DNA from: Vreelandella stevensii S18214
GTDB lineage: Bacteria > Pseudomonadota > Gammaproteobacteria > Pseudomonadales > Halomonadaceae
Length of the DNA stretch: 64,000 nt
Assembly: GCF_000275725.1 (NCBI RefSeq)
Contig: NZ_AJTS01000051.1
Location: 62,001-126,000 of the forward strand
Direction: 5' to 3'
The notes under the pieces were generated by a model, which made no database searches, had not been told where the DNA came from, and saw only the letters and a program-made list of their open reading frames with translations. This document shows, in pieces, positions 36,542 through 44,874 of the stretch; position 1 is the stretch's first letter; the number at the start of each line of letters is the position of its first letter. The position numbers and the translations under genes are program-made.

Positions 36542-37435
36542 ATGTTTACCGGCCTGAGTGCGTTTCCGCTGACCCCCATGAACGAGCAGGGCATCAACGA
36601 GCAGGAGTTCATCCAGCTAGTGGCCCGGCTGGCCCACGCGAAGGTGGATTCCATCGGCGTGCTGGGCTCTACCGGCAGCTACGCTTATTTGAGCGTGGAG
36701 GAGCGGGCCCGCGTGGCCAGGCTGAGCGTGGAAAACGCTGCTGAGGTGCCGGTGGTGGTGGGCATTGGCGCGCTGCGCACCCGGGATGTACTGGCCAACG
36801 CCGAACATGCCCAGCAGGCCGGGGCAAGCGGCCTGTTGCTGGCGCCGGTGTCTTACCAGAAGCTCACCGATGACGACGTGTACAACCTGTTCAGTACCGT
36901 CAGCCGCGCCATCAGCGTGCCGCTGTGCGTGTACGACAACCCCGGCACCACCCACTTCACCTTCAGCGATGAGCTGCACGGGCGCATTGCCGAGTTGCCC
37001 CTGGTGCGCTCCATCAAGATTCCACCGGTGCCCAACGATCTGCACGAAGCCAGTGCCCGGGTGGCGCGGCTGCGGGCGCTGATTCCCGAGGACGTGACCA
37101 TCGGCATCAGCGGCGACCCCGCCGCCGCCACGGGCCTGCTGGCCGGCTGCGAGGCATGGTACTCGGTGTTCGGTGGGCTCTACCCGGAACACGCGCTGGC
37201 GCTGACCCGCGCCGCCCAGGAGGGAGACACCGAACAGACCCTGGCCCACTCCAACGCGCTGGCAGCGCTATGGGCGCTTTACCATGAACATGGCGGCAGC
37301 CTGCGGGTGGCCGCGACCATGGCCGAACTCACTGGCCGCGTGAGCGCCCCCTGCCTGCCCCAGCCGCTGAATACCCTGCAAGGGCAGGCACGCCAGCAGG
37401 TGAAGGCGGTGATCGAGGCGCTGGGGCTTGGTTAA
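36542..37435 (+). CDS. Dihydrodipicolinate synthase / N-acetylneuraminate lyase family protein
   Basis: A 297-residue class I aldolase of the DHDPS superfamily. The Schiff-base lysine is in VRSIKIPPVP and the tyrosine in CVYDNPGTTHFTF; the N-terminal pyruvate-binding motif reads GVLGSTGSYAYLS instead of the GTTGE of biosynthetic DapA. A catabolic pyruvate aldolase or dehydratase is more likely than lysine biosynthesis. The ATG at 36542 follows AAAGGAC; the reading frame extends upstream without a conserved start. Confidence 0.85.
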   Translation: MFTGLSAFPLTPMNEQGINEQEFIQLVARLAHAKVDSIGVLGSTGSYAYLSVEERARVARLSVENAAEVPVVVGIGALRTRDVLANAEHAQQAGASGLLLAPVSYQKLTDDDVYNLFSTVSRAISVPLCVYDNPGTTHFTFSDELHGRIAELPLVRSIKIPPVPNDLHEASARVARLRALIPEDVTIGISGDPAAATGLLAGCEAWYSVFGGLYPEHALALTRAAQEGDTEQTLAHSNALAALWALYHEHGGSLRVAATMAELTGRVSAPCLPQPLNTLQGQARQQVKAVIEALGLG

Positions 37436-37762
37436 ACCGCACCAAGCGGTTGGCATGGCAGGTGACAAACCGGACACGTGTCTCTGTGAGCGTAAAATGG
37501 CTCATTAGAAATGCTGTTAGTGTTCCCTGAAGTGTCGAAGCGTCGTTTTTAGTGGGCTCTCGGCTCGCAAGCGTTTATGGCCAACTCCATTTCTCACTAG
37601 CGAGCTAATTAAAAAAGTGTTCTAGCAGTGAGGCGCGCTTATTGCTTAGTGTTTTAAAGTAAGGGGGTAAAGATACGTAAAGATATTGGTTCTCATCTAA
37701 GATATTTTGCAAGTGTCTGTCGTTTATGGAGTTGATGATTTTTTACGTTTTTAGCGATGATT

Positions 37763-37854
37763 TTTGTAAGAGATTTGCCATGGGTTTTGTAAGATATTTG
37801 CTATCTGTTGCGTAAGACATCGCCCCGTAGCTTCGTAAGACATTGCCTACTCCG
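37763..37854. repeat. Four tandem 23-bp repeats (GTAAGA-YATT core)
   Basis: GTAAGA occurs at 37766, 37789, 37812 and 37835, exactly 23 nt apart each time, each followed by GATTTGCC, TATTTGCT, CATCGCCC and CATTGCCT respectively. The remaining bases of each unit diverge. A fifth, related TAAGATATTTTGC lies 69 nt (three periods) before the first unit. About two helical turns per unit suggests binding sites on one DNA face. Confidence 0.7.
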
Positions 37855-37903
37855 GTAAGCGTCCGATGCCCCCACCAATGGATAACTGAAATGGCGTCTT
37901 GCT

Positions 37904-37922
37904 AACGTGCTTTTTGCACGTT
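37904..37922. repeat. Inverted repeat AACGTGC-N5-GCACGTT
   Basis: AACGTGC (37904-37910), TTTTT, GCACGTT (37916-37922), with TTA following. Its core and its distance to the next start codon (66 nt) closely match the palindrome upstream of the TIR-like gene at 46277. Confidence 0.5.
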
Positions 37923-37948
37923 TATAGATGCCATTGCTTTTCACTTGC

Positions 37949-37975
37949 CAAAGCGCACCGCTGCGGAACTGATGA
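37949..37975 (+). promoter_or_regulatory. Possible weak sigma-28 promoter for the third chemoreceptor
   Basis: CAAA (37949-37952), 15 nt, then ACTGATGA (37968-37975): three of four and five of eight consensus positions. It lies only 12 nt before the ATG. Much weaker than the element at 3868. Confidence 0.3.
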
Positions 37976-37987
37976 GAAATAATCGCC

Positions 37988-39664
37988 ATGCTATACCTAA
38001 AAAAAAGTGTCAAAAGACGGCTGGCTGTGAGTTTGGGGGCCTGTGTTCTAATGCTGATCGCCGTGGGGGTGTTCGGGCTATATCATTTAAGTAAGATGAA
38101 CGATGCCATTACGCGCACGTTCGAAGCCAACGTGCTGACGCTGGTCGATTTGGGAAAGGTGAACGAAGCGCTGCTCAGTACGAGAGTGAAAATCACCGCA
38201 GAACAACGCGACCGCAACCCGGCCTCCGCCGTGACGACACAGCAAGAAGTGGCCGAAAACGATGCGATTATCGATGCCGCTTGGAACGATTATTTCCCCC
38301 AGCGGGTGTCTGATGACGTAGAGCGTGGTATCGCCGAAGAATTCATCACGTCTCTGGCGGTGCTGCGTGCAGGGATCGACGAAATCAACGCAGCGATGGT
38401 CGGCAATGATTTTGATGCGGCACGCCGCATCGCCACCACGACGTTACGGGCAGCCTACCCGCAAGTGCTCGATGCGCTTCATTCGCTAATCGATATCAAT
38501 AGTGCCCAAGCATCGGCCTCTCACCAGCAAACGTCCCATGAATACGTATGGACACGCAACATCGTCATTGGCGTGATTGCCGGGGCAGTGTTCGTGAGCG
38601 TTCTGCTGGCAATATGGTTGATCAAAGGCATCATGACACCGCTGGGCAAGGCGCAAGCGCTGGCCAACGCCATGGCGGAGGGCAAGCTGGACAACGACAT
38701 CAATATCACCTGTAAAGATGAATTTGGCGACATGCTCAAGGCATTGAAGGCCATGGAGATGAAGGTCTCCCAGGTGGTGATGTCCGTTCGGCACAATGCC
38801 GAGTCGGTCAATGGGGCGGCTGAAGAGATTGCCCATGGCACCGAAGATCTGAGCAGCCGAACGCAGCAACAGGCCGCCAGCATCGAAGAGACCGCCGCCT
38901 CGATGGATGAAATCACTTCTACCGTTCGGCAGAACGCGGACAACGCCTCTGAAGCCGAAAAGCTCGTTTACGAAGTGACGCAACAAGCCAATGCAGGGGG
39001 TGAAATCGCCAGTAACGCGGTGAATGCAATGGAAGGCATCAATGCATCGAGCCGCAAGATTGCCGGTATCGTTGGCTTGATCGATGAAATCGCTTTCCAG
39101 ACCAACTTATTGGCGCTCAATGCCTCGGTGGAAGCCGCTCGTGCAGGCGAGCAGGGCCGTGGCTTTGCGGTGGTAGCGGGCGAGGTACGTAACCTGGCGG
39201 GGCGCAGTGCCAACGCGGCGAAGGAGATCAAGCAACTGGTGGAAGAAAGCATCGATCTAGTCGGCAACGGGTCTACTCTCGTCAATCAGGCGGGCAAAGC
39301 GCTGGAAGACATTGTCAGCGGTGTTCAGCGTGTCTCCTTGTTGATGGGTGAAATCGCGACAGCCAGCCACGAGCAGTCTCAAGGGATCGATCAGGTCAAC
39401 ACGGCCATCGCTCAAATGGACAGTGTTACCCAGCTGAACGCAAGCCTGGTGGAAGAGTCCAGTGCGGCAGGCCATTCTCTCCAAATGCAAGCCGAAGCAT
39501 TATTGAAAGAGGTCTCGTTCTTCAAGGGAGCAACCACTGGGCAGCATCAGGCTGCGCTGCCTGCTACCGCTCGACGCCATGACAGCCAGCCCAAGGCCAC
39601 CCAGCGGTTGACCACGCACGTGCTCGGGAATCCCCACAACAAAGAAGAGTGGGCATCTTTCTAA
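37988..39664 (+). CDS. Methyl-accepting chemotaxis protein, four-helix-bundle sensor, with CheR tether
   Basis: A 558-residue chemoreceptor with helix 1 at about residues 10-32, a four-helix-bundle (4HB_MCP) periplasmic domain, helix 2 near 191-213, HAMP and the signalling domain ending [21 protein letters not shown]. The C-terminal pentapeptide EWASF again matches the xWxxF CheR-binding form. It follows an unusual repeat-rich intergenic region and ends at a bidirectional terminator. The ligand is unknown. Confidence 0.93.
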   Translation: MLYLKKSVKRRLAVSLGACVLMLIAVGVFGLYHLSKMNDAITRTFEANVLTLVDLGKVNEALLSTRVKITAEQRDRNPASAVTTQQEVAENDAIIDAAWNDYFPQRVSDDVERGIAEEFITSLAVLRAGIDEINAAMVGNDFDAARRIATTTLRAAYPQVLDALHSLIDINSAQASASHQQTSHEYVWTRNIVIGVIAGAVFVSVLLAIWLIKGIMTPLGKAQALANAMAEGKLDNDINITCKDEFGDMLKALKAMEMKVSQVVMSVRHNAESVNGAAEEIAHGTEDLSSRTQQQAASIEETAASMDEITSTVRQNADNASEAEKLVYEVTQQANAGGEIASNAVNAMEGINASSRKIAGIVGLIDEIAFQTNLLALNASVEAARAGEQGRGFAVVAGEVRNLAGRSANAAKEIKQLVEESIDLVGNGSTLVNQAGKALEDIVSGVQRVSLLMGEIATASHEQSQGIDQVNTAIAQMDSVTQLNASLVEESSAAGHSLQMQAEALLKEVSFFKGATTGQHQAALPATARRHDSQPKATQRLTTHVLGNPHNKEEWASF

Positions 39665-39672
39665 GCCCATGA

Positions 39673-39706
39673 ACCAAAAGCGCCCCCCGCCGGGGGCGCT
39701 TTTGGT
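39673..39706 (+). terminator. Terminator after the third chemoreceptor
   Basis: ACCAAAAGCGCCCC pairs with GGGGCGCTTTTGGT (39693-39706). The A and T runs on both sides make it usable in both directions. Confidence 0.88.
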
Positions 39707-39872
39707 CATGTGGCCATTGATGTGTCGCCGTGACTGTTTGTATGATGGTGTTTCTCTTCACGCCAAACAGAGGTAGTTGTCCAATGAACCATTGATGCCC
39801 GCCGTTGCAATGACGGCCAGTCTCCGTGAGCCCCTGACATAGGGGGAGTACTTGGCATCGCTGGAATTCATC

Positions 39873-41492
39873 ATGACCACTACCCATCTCACCCTGCAGG
39901 GTGTTTCCTACGTTTTGCCGGATGGCAGACCGCTTTTCACTGACCTTCACCAGCAGTTCGATACGCAACCCACTGGGCTGGTGGGGCGCAACGGTGCGGG
40001 TAAAACGGTATTGGCCCGCATCCTCGCAGGGCTGTTAGAACCGACCACTGGCGTCTGCCAGCGTCCCAGTCGGGTACACTATCTTGCCCAGCAAGTGGCC
40101 GTGCCGAAAACGGCATCCGTTGCTGCGCTGGCCGGTATTCAGCCCACCCTGGAGGCGCTGGCACGCATCGAGGCGGGTAGTACGGCCATGGAGGATTTCG
40201 TGGCCGTGGAAGAGCGGTGGGACATGCCCCAGCGATTTCGCCATGCACTCGAGCGCAACGGCCTGGATCATCTCGAAGCGACCACACCGGCCAGCGTACT
40301 AAGCGGTGGCGAGGCCATGCGGGTTGCCTTAATGGGCGCCATGCTCTCCAATGCCGACTTTTTGATACTCGATGAGCCAAGCAATCATCTCGACCGACCC
40401 AGCCGCCAGGCGCTTATCGAACAACTGCAGCGCTGGTCGCGTGGGCTGATCGTGGTCAGTCATGATCGGCAACTGCTGTATACCCTGGAACGTATCGTAG
40501 AACTGGCCCCCACAGGGCTGCGTAGTTATGGCGGTAACTACACCTTCTATGCCGAGGCGAAAGCACACGAGCAGCAAAGCGCCATTGACCAACTCAATAG
40601 GCACAAGCTGGAGCGCCAACGCCAAGAAAGGGCGATGCGCAAGCAGCGTGAACGCCAGGAAAAACGCCAGGCCCGAGGAAATCGGCAGGGCAAGGAAGCC
40701 AATCAGGCCAGGGTGATTCTGGATGGCCAGCAAGAGCGCAGCCAAAACGCACTGGGCGCGCTGCGCCAGCAATACACGGCCAGCCGTGAACAGCTCAACC
40801 AGCAGGTGAGAGAAGCCGCCAGGCACGTTGAAAGCGCGGCGCATATCACCCTGCATGAGCTACCCATCCCCCAAGTCGCACAGCGCCGCTTGGTCACTCT
40901 GGAAAACGCCGAGCTACCTTTCGTTACAGGCGCGACGCGTTATATCAGCCTGCTGCTGCAAGGGCGGCAGCGTTTGGGTATCGTGGGCTCCAACGGCTGT
41001 GGTAAATCGACACTGCTGCGCATGCTGGCAGGTCAGATCGAAGCCGTGTCTGGAACCTGCAAGGTAACAGCTGAAAGTGCCTACCTCGACCAGCGTCTGG
41101 CAAATCTTGAGCCGCATAAAACCTTGCTTGAACAGCTGCAGGAGACGAACCGCTCGACAACAGAAGGCACACTGCGCATGCGACTGGCCCAGTTGGGCCT
41201 GGATGCGCAGAAAATCACCCAGCCCAGCGGGCATCTCAGTGGCGGCGAGCGCCTGAAAGGCGCGCTGGCCTGTATCCTCTACGCCGACTCGCCGCCATCA
41301 CTACTGCTGCTCGACGAGCCCAGCAACCACCTCGACCTTCCCTCCGCCCAGGCGCTGGAAACCCTGTTACGGAGCTATCAAGGCGCTTTGGTGGTGGTCT
41401 CTCATGACGATGCGTTTCTGGAGGAATTGGCACTGACTGACCGCCTCAAGGCAACCCGACAAGGCTGGTGCCTGGAGCCTGAGCAACTTTGA
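39873..41492 (+). CDS. ABC-F family ATP-binding protein
   Basis: A 539-residue protein with two ABC ATPase domains and no membrane helices. Walker A motifs are VGRNGAGKT (residues about 35-43) and VGSNGCGKS (about 370-378); each domain has LSGGE and LDEPSNHLD. A basic, Arg/Gln-rich linker of about 100 residues (RQRQERAMRKQRERQEKRQ and on) separates them. ABC-F proteins act on ribosomes as translation factors or antibiotic-protection proteins. The first visible ATG at 39873 has a weak ribosome site, while a TTG at 39852 is preceded by AGGGGGAG; the start is therefore uncertain by seven residues. Confidence 0.93.
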   Translation: MTTTHLTLQGVSYVLPDGRPLFTDLHQQFDTQPTGLVGRNGAGKTVLARILAGLLEPTTGVCQRPSRVHYLAQQVAVPKTASVAALAGIQPTLEALARIEAGSTAMEDFVAVEERWDMPQRFRHALERNGLDHLEATTPASVLSGGEAMRVALMGAMLSNADFLILDEPSNHLDRPSRQALIEQLQRWSRGLIVVSHDRQLLYTLERIVELAPTGLRSYGGNYTFYAEAKAHEQQSAIDQLNRHKLERQRQERAMRKQRERQEKRQARGNRQGKEANQARVILDGQQERSQNALGALRQQYTASREQLNQQVREAARHVESAAHITLHELPIPQVAQRRLVTLENAELPFVTGATRYISLLLQGRQRLGIVGSNGCGKSTLLRMLAGQIEAVSGTCKVTAESAYLDQRLANLEPHKTLLEQLQETNRSTTEGTLRMRLAQLGLDAQKITQPSGHLSGGERLKGALACILYADSPPSLLLLDEPSNHLDLPSAQALETLLRSYQGALVVVSHDDAFLEELALTDRLKATRQGWCLEPEQL

Positions 41493-41619
41493 CTGCTTAT
41501 GCTTGCACCGGTTTCTCCACGCTCTCCGCTTTGCCAGGCTGAGCGCGCCTGGCATTCGCCAAAGGTTCGCAGGCTCAGTATCATAAGCGGCCTACACCAA
41601 CTCAAAGAAGCCACTGCTC

Positions 41620-41955
41620 ATGTCTTGCCCACCGTGCCCCCGCTGCCAATCCGAATTCGTCTACCAGGACCAACGCCTGTTCATCTGCCCCGAATGCGCC
41701 CACGAATGGAACCCTGAAGAAGCCGCCGCCGAAGAGGCCGTGAACGTTGCCGATGCCCACGGCACGCCGCTGGCCGAAGGCGACAAGGTCACGCTGATCA
41801 AGGATCTCAAGGTGAAAGGTAGCTCTCTGGTGCTCAAGATCGGCACCAAGGCCGTCATCAAGCGGCTAAAAGAGGGCAAAGACCACCAGCTGGACTGCAA
41901 GGTAGACGGCGCAGGCGACATGATAGTGACCGCGCAGTTTGTGAAGAAGGCTTGA
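41620..41955 (+). CDS. yjdM: Zinc-ribbon protein YjdM (PhnA family)
   Basis: A 111-residue protein. The N-terminal zinc ribbon CPRCQSEF ... CPECAHEW and the C-terminal KDLKVKGSSLVLKIGTKA stretch match YjdM/PhnA. Despite the PhnA name it is not phosphonoacetate hydrolase; its role is unresolved. Confidence 0.93.
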   Translation: MSCPPCPRCQSEFVYQDQRLFICPECAHEWNPEEAAAEEAVNVADAHGTPLAEGDKVTLIKDLKVKGSSLVLKIGTKAVIKRLKEGKDHQLDCKVDGAGDMIVTAQFVKKA

Positions 41956-42003
41956 TGAAGCATTATGTGCTCTAAGCTGTACAGGTTGGCGTGCGGTCGC
42001 TAA

Positions 42004-42027
42004 ACTTGTACCGTGAATGGTACAAGT
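42004..42027. promoter_or_regulatory. Palindromic operator of the yefM-yoeB operon
   Basis: ACTTGTACC (42004-42012), GTGAAT, GGTACAAGT (42019-42027): nine-base arms. It lies 10 nt before the yefM ATG and contains the TGTAC core seen in E. coli YefM operators, so autorepression by YefM-YoeB is likely. A GTG inside it is in frame with yefM but makes a poor start. Confidence 0.75.
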
Positions 42028-42036
42028 GAGGTGTGT

Positions 42037-42291
42037 ATGAAAATCGTGTCTTTTACAGAAGCGAGGAATGGCTTGAAAGCCGTGCTGGATGGCGTTGTGA
42101 ATGATGCAGACACCACCGTGATCACGCGCAGGGATGCTGAAGATGCCGTTGTGATGTCACTGGATTATTACAATAGCCTCATGGAAACAGTGCACCTGCT
42201 TCGTTCACCTGGTAATGCTGAGCATCTTTACCGCTCAATAGCGCAATACCGTGCTGGCCAGACAAGCGCACGAGCGTTAATGGATGAGTAG
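42037..42291 (+). CDS. yefM: Type II antitoxin YefM (Phd/YefM family)
   Basis: An 84-residue Phd/YefM antitoxin: MKIVSFTEARNGLKAVLDGVV, DADTTVITRRDAEDAVVMSLDYYNSLMETVHLLRSP. The N-terminal half dimerises and binds DNA; the C-terminal tail wraps the toxin. Its stop overlaps the yoeB start by 8 nt. The operator palindrome lies just upstream. Confidence 0.94.
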   Translation: MKIVSFTEARNGLKAVLDGVVNDADTTVITRRDAEDAVVMSLDYYNSLMETVHLLRSPGNAEHLYRSIAQYRAGQTSARALMDE

Positions 42292-42550
42292 CCAACGGCT
42301 ATTGTGCTGGACAGATGAGGCCTGGAACGACTACGTCTATTGGCAAGGTCAGGATAAGAAAACCCTCAAGCGCATCAACAAGCTGATCAACGATGTAAAG
42401 CGCTCTCCCTTTGAGGGAATCGGTAAGCCAGAGCCCTTAAAAGAAAATCTGGCGGGCTTTTGGTCTCGACGCATCGATGACACCAATCGGCTTGTTTACG
42501 CAGTCGATCAACATGCCATCACGGTCATTTCATGCCGCTATCACTATTAG
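42284..42550 (+). CDS. yoeB: Type II toxin YoeB
   Basis: An 88-residue RelE-superfamily toxin. LLCWTDEAWNDYVYWQGQDKKTLKRINKLI, PFEGIGKPEPLKENLAGFWSRRID, then NRLVYAV and ISCRYHY match YoeB, including the catalytic-site Glu, Arg and terminal His-Tyr. It cleaves mRNA at the ribosomal A site. Translationally coupled to yefM. Confidence 0.95.
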   Translation: MSSQRLLCWTDEAWNDYVYWQGQDKKTLKRINKLINDVKRSPFEGIGKPEPLKENLAGFWSRRIDDTNRLVYAVDQHAITVISCRYHY

Positions 42551-42590
42551 CCTGAAACTGACCTTGCCTCTGGGAGTCAGTCCGCCTTGC

Positions 42591-42615
42591 GGGAGGTGGC
42601 TTTAGCCCGCGACCA
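42591..42615. repeat. Single REP-like element (GGGAGG...GCCCGCGACCA)
   Basis: GGGAGGTGGC TTTAGCCCGC GACCA, one isolated copy of the element that forms the tandem array at 44557. It lies between yoeB and the MFS gene, whose start was set downstream of it. Confidence 0.75.
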
Positions 42616-42694
42616 TGCTAGCCGCCAGGCCGCCTTCAGTACCATGGCGCTTGCCCAACTGCCCATCCAGGCGACACCACCAGGAACTGGCGTG

Positions 42695-43906
42695 ATGAAG
42701 CGAACACTCACTACCGACGATCTGCCCGCGTTAATGACCGGCATCATGGCGACCCTGGCGGCGATAGGTATTGCTCGCTTCGCCTATACGCCGCTATTGC
42801 CTGCGATCATTCAGCAAGGGTGGTTTACCGCAAGCCAGGGTGCTTACCTGGGGGCGGCCAACCTGTTGGGGTATTTTATCGGCGCGCTTGCCGCCCACTC
42901 ACTGAGCGAGCGTTTTGCGCCGCGCTGGGTGTTGGCGGCAAGCTTTGCGGGTATCGGGCTCAGCTTCCTGCTTTGCGCCGGGGCGGGTGGTTTTCACTGG
43001 TTCTTCTTCTGGCGGCTGGTCTCGGGGGTAGGCGGGGGGATCTTGATGGTCGTGGGCCCCTCGCTGGCGCTGGCGGCCACGCCCCCGGAAAGGCGAACCC
43101 GTGTCGGTGCCCTGGTGTTTACCGGTATCGGGTTTGGAGCGCTGCTTTCCGCCCTCGTGGTGCCGTCACTGCTCGGGGTAAGCCTCTCGCTCACCTGGGG
43201 TGCGCTGGGGCTGCTCTGTTTGGCGGCTGGCCTGTCGTGCGACTGGGGCGTTGCGCGCTTGCCCTCACGCCCTGTGACAAGCCCTGTAGCAAACCCGGTG
43301 GGTAATAGCCCCGTTGGGTATGCGGGGGTAAAGTGGGTGGTGGTGCTGGTCATCGGCGCTTACGCGCTGGATGCGGTGGGGTTCGTGCCCCACACCGTGT
43401 TCTGGGTGGACTACCTCGCCAGGGAGCATGCCCTGGGCCATCAAGCCGCTTCCCTGCAATGGGGAATCTTCGGGCTGGGTGCCCTGTGCGGGCCGTTCAT
43501 GGTGGGGGCGCTGGCCCAGCGCGTGGGGTGGCAAGGGGGCTTGATGATCGCCTTTACGGCCAAGGCCGCTGCCGTCATGCTCCCGGTGTTCTCGCTTGCC
43601 CTGCTCAGCCAGTCGGTTTCCTCGTTCATGGTGGGGGCGATGATTCCCGGCATCGTGGCCCTTACCTCTGGCCGCCTGGCCGAGCTGGTCGGGCCCACCG
43701 CCCACAAGCAGCTCTGGGGGCGAGCCACGGCCGCTTTCGCCGCCGCCCAGGCAGGGGCAGGCTATGCCATGTCGGCGCTGTTTGGCATGTGGGGCAGCTA
43801 CACGCCGCTCTTCATCATCAGCGGCATGGCGCTTGCCCTTGGCTTGTTGCTGGTACTGATGAGCCGAGGCGTTCAGCACCGCCGCACACATCCTTCTGCC
43901 CAATAA
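42695..43906 (+). CDS. YbfB/YjiJ-family MFS transporter
   Basis: A 403-residue major-facilitator protein with about twelve helices. The first segment ALMTGIMATLAAIGIARFAYTPLLPAI, containing GIARFAYTPLLP, is the signature of the YbfB/YjiJ family. The substrate is unknown. The ATG at 42695 was chosen because it immediately precedes the first helix; the upstream in-frame part encodes the REP-like element. Confidence 0.88.
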   Translation: MKRTLTTDDLPALMTGIMATLAAIGIARFAYTPLLPAIIQQGWFTASQGAYLGAANLLGYFIGALAAHSLSERFAPRWVLAASFAGIGLSFLLCAGAGGFHWFFFWRLVSGVGGGILMVVGPSLALAATPPERRTRVGALVFTGIGFGALLSALVVPSLLGVSLSLTWGALGLLCLAAGLSCDWGVARLPSRPVTSPVANPVGNSPVGYAGVKWVVVLVIGAYALDAVGFVPHTVFWVDYLAREHALGHQAASLQWGIFGLGALCGPFMVGALAQRVGWQGGLMIAFTAKAAAVMLPVFSLALLSQSVSSFMVGAMIPGIVALTSGRLAELVGPTAHKQLWGRATAAFAAAQAGAGYAMSALFGMWGSYTPLFIISGMALALGLLLVLMSRGVQHRRTHPSAQ

Positions 43907-43941
43907 CCTAACAAGCACTATTCAGACAAAGGGAGGCCACC

Positions 43942-44550
43942 ATGGAACTCTACCTGAACGCAACATCCCCCTATGCGCGGCTGGTGCGCATCGTGTTACT
44001 GGAAAAAGGCCTGATGGACGCCGTGACGCTCAAGTGGTGCGACCCCTGGGCCGACGATGCCGACCTTCTGAAGGCCAACCCCGCCGGGCGCATCCCCGCA
44101 CTGGTAACGGAGGAGGGCACCACGCTCAGCGAATCCATGCTGATTGCCATGTACCTGGACAGCCTGGACAATGGAAAGCCCAACCCGCCCATGCTGCCCA
44201 CCCCGTTGAGTGACGTACTGCACCTGGCAGGCCTGGGCCAAAACCTCATGGATGCCGCATTCACCACCGTGATTGCCCGCAAGCACTATGGCCAAGAGAT
44301 CGACCAAAGCGAGCTGGGCCAACGCCGGGCAAGGGCCATGCAGCGGCTGTTGGAGCAACTGAATAGCGAGCTGAGCGGCAACCCCACGGCCGCATCGATC
44401 CACCTGGGCGACATCGCCATCGCCGTCGCGCTGGAATACCTCGCCTTCCGGCTGCCAGAAATACGCTGGAAAGAAGCGCACCCCCAGCTTGCCGCGTGGC
44501 ATGCGGCCCTAACAGCGCGGGCAAGCTTCCAGCAAACCACCTTCACCTAG
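43942..44550 (+). CDS. Glutathione S-transferase family protein
   Basis: A 202-residue GST: thioredoxin-fold N-terminus MELYLNATSPYARLVRIVLLEKGL with the active-site Ser in the NATSPYARLV loop, NPAGRIPAL and SESMLIAMYL for glutathione binding, then an all-helical C-terminal domain. It lies 35 nt after the MFS gene and probably shares its transcript. It ends just before the tandem REP-like array. Confidence 0.9.
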   Translation: MELYLNATSPYARLVRIVLLEKGLMDAVTLKWCDPWADDADLLKANPAGRIPALVTEEGTTLSESMLIAMYLDSLDNGKPNPPMLPTPLSDVLHLAGLGQNLMDAAFTTVIARKHYGQEIDQSELGQRRARAMQRLLEQLNSELSGNPTAASIHLGDIAIAVALEYLAFRLPEIRWKEAHPQLAAWHAALTARASFQQTTFT

Positions 44551-44556
44551 CCCCCC

Positions 44557-44844
44557 GTGGGAGGCCGCTTCAGCCCGCGACCACCTCCCCCATAGGTGAA
44601 CCAGCCCTGTGGGAGGTGGCTTCAGCCCGCGACCAACTCCCCCAAAAGGTGAACCCGCCCCGTGGGAGGCGGCTTCAGCCCGCGACCACCTCCCCCAGAG
44701 GTGAGCCATCCCCGTGGGAGGTGGCTTCAGCCCGCGACCAACCCCCCCAGGGTTGAACCCGCCCCGTGGGAGGCGGCTTCAGCCCGCGACCACCTCCCCC
44801 AGGGTTGAACCCGCCCTGTGGGAGGTGGCTTTAGCCCGCGACCA
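44557..44844. repeat. Six-unit tandem array of a REP-like element, 52-bp period
   Basis: GTGGGAGG begins at 44557, 44609, 44662, 44714, 44766 and 44818, spaced 52 or 53 nt. Each unit has a 27-nt REP-like part (GTGGGAGGYGGCTTCAGCCC then GCGACCA) and a 25-nt conserved linker (CCTCCCCCAGAGGTGAACCC type). It fills the whole space between the GST and hydrolase genes. This is a tandem repeat, not a CRISPR, because the linkers are nearly identical. Confidence 0.92.
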
Positions 44845-44874
44845 TTCCAGCACCCAGCCAGCCAAGGGAAAAAA

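Larger units (their letters stand above)
37436..37987. other. 552-nt intergenic region, AT-rich, with tandem repeats
   Basis: No coding potential on either strand that I can support. It is markedly more AT-rich than neighbours between 37480 and 37800 and contains the 23-bp tandem repeats at 37763-37854, an AACGTGC/GCACGTT inverted repeat and a weak sigma-28-like element just before the chemoreceptor gene. A related TAAGATATTTTGC stretch lies at 37698. Confidence 0.5.

Noticed and set aside
44557-44844. CRISPR array (27-nt repeats, about 25-nt spacers)
   Set aside because: The spacers are nearly identical between units and no cas genes are present; it is a tandem REP-like array.
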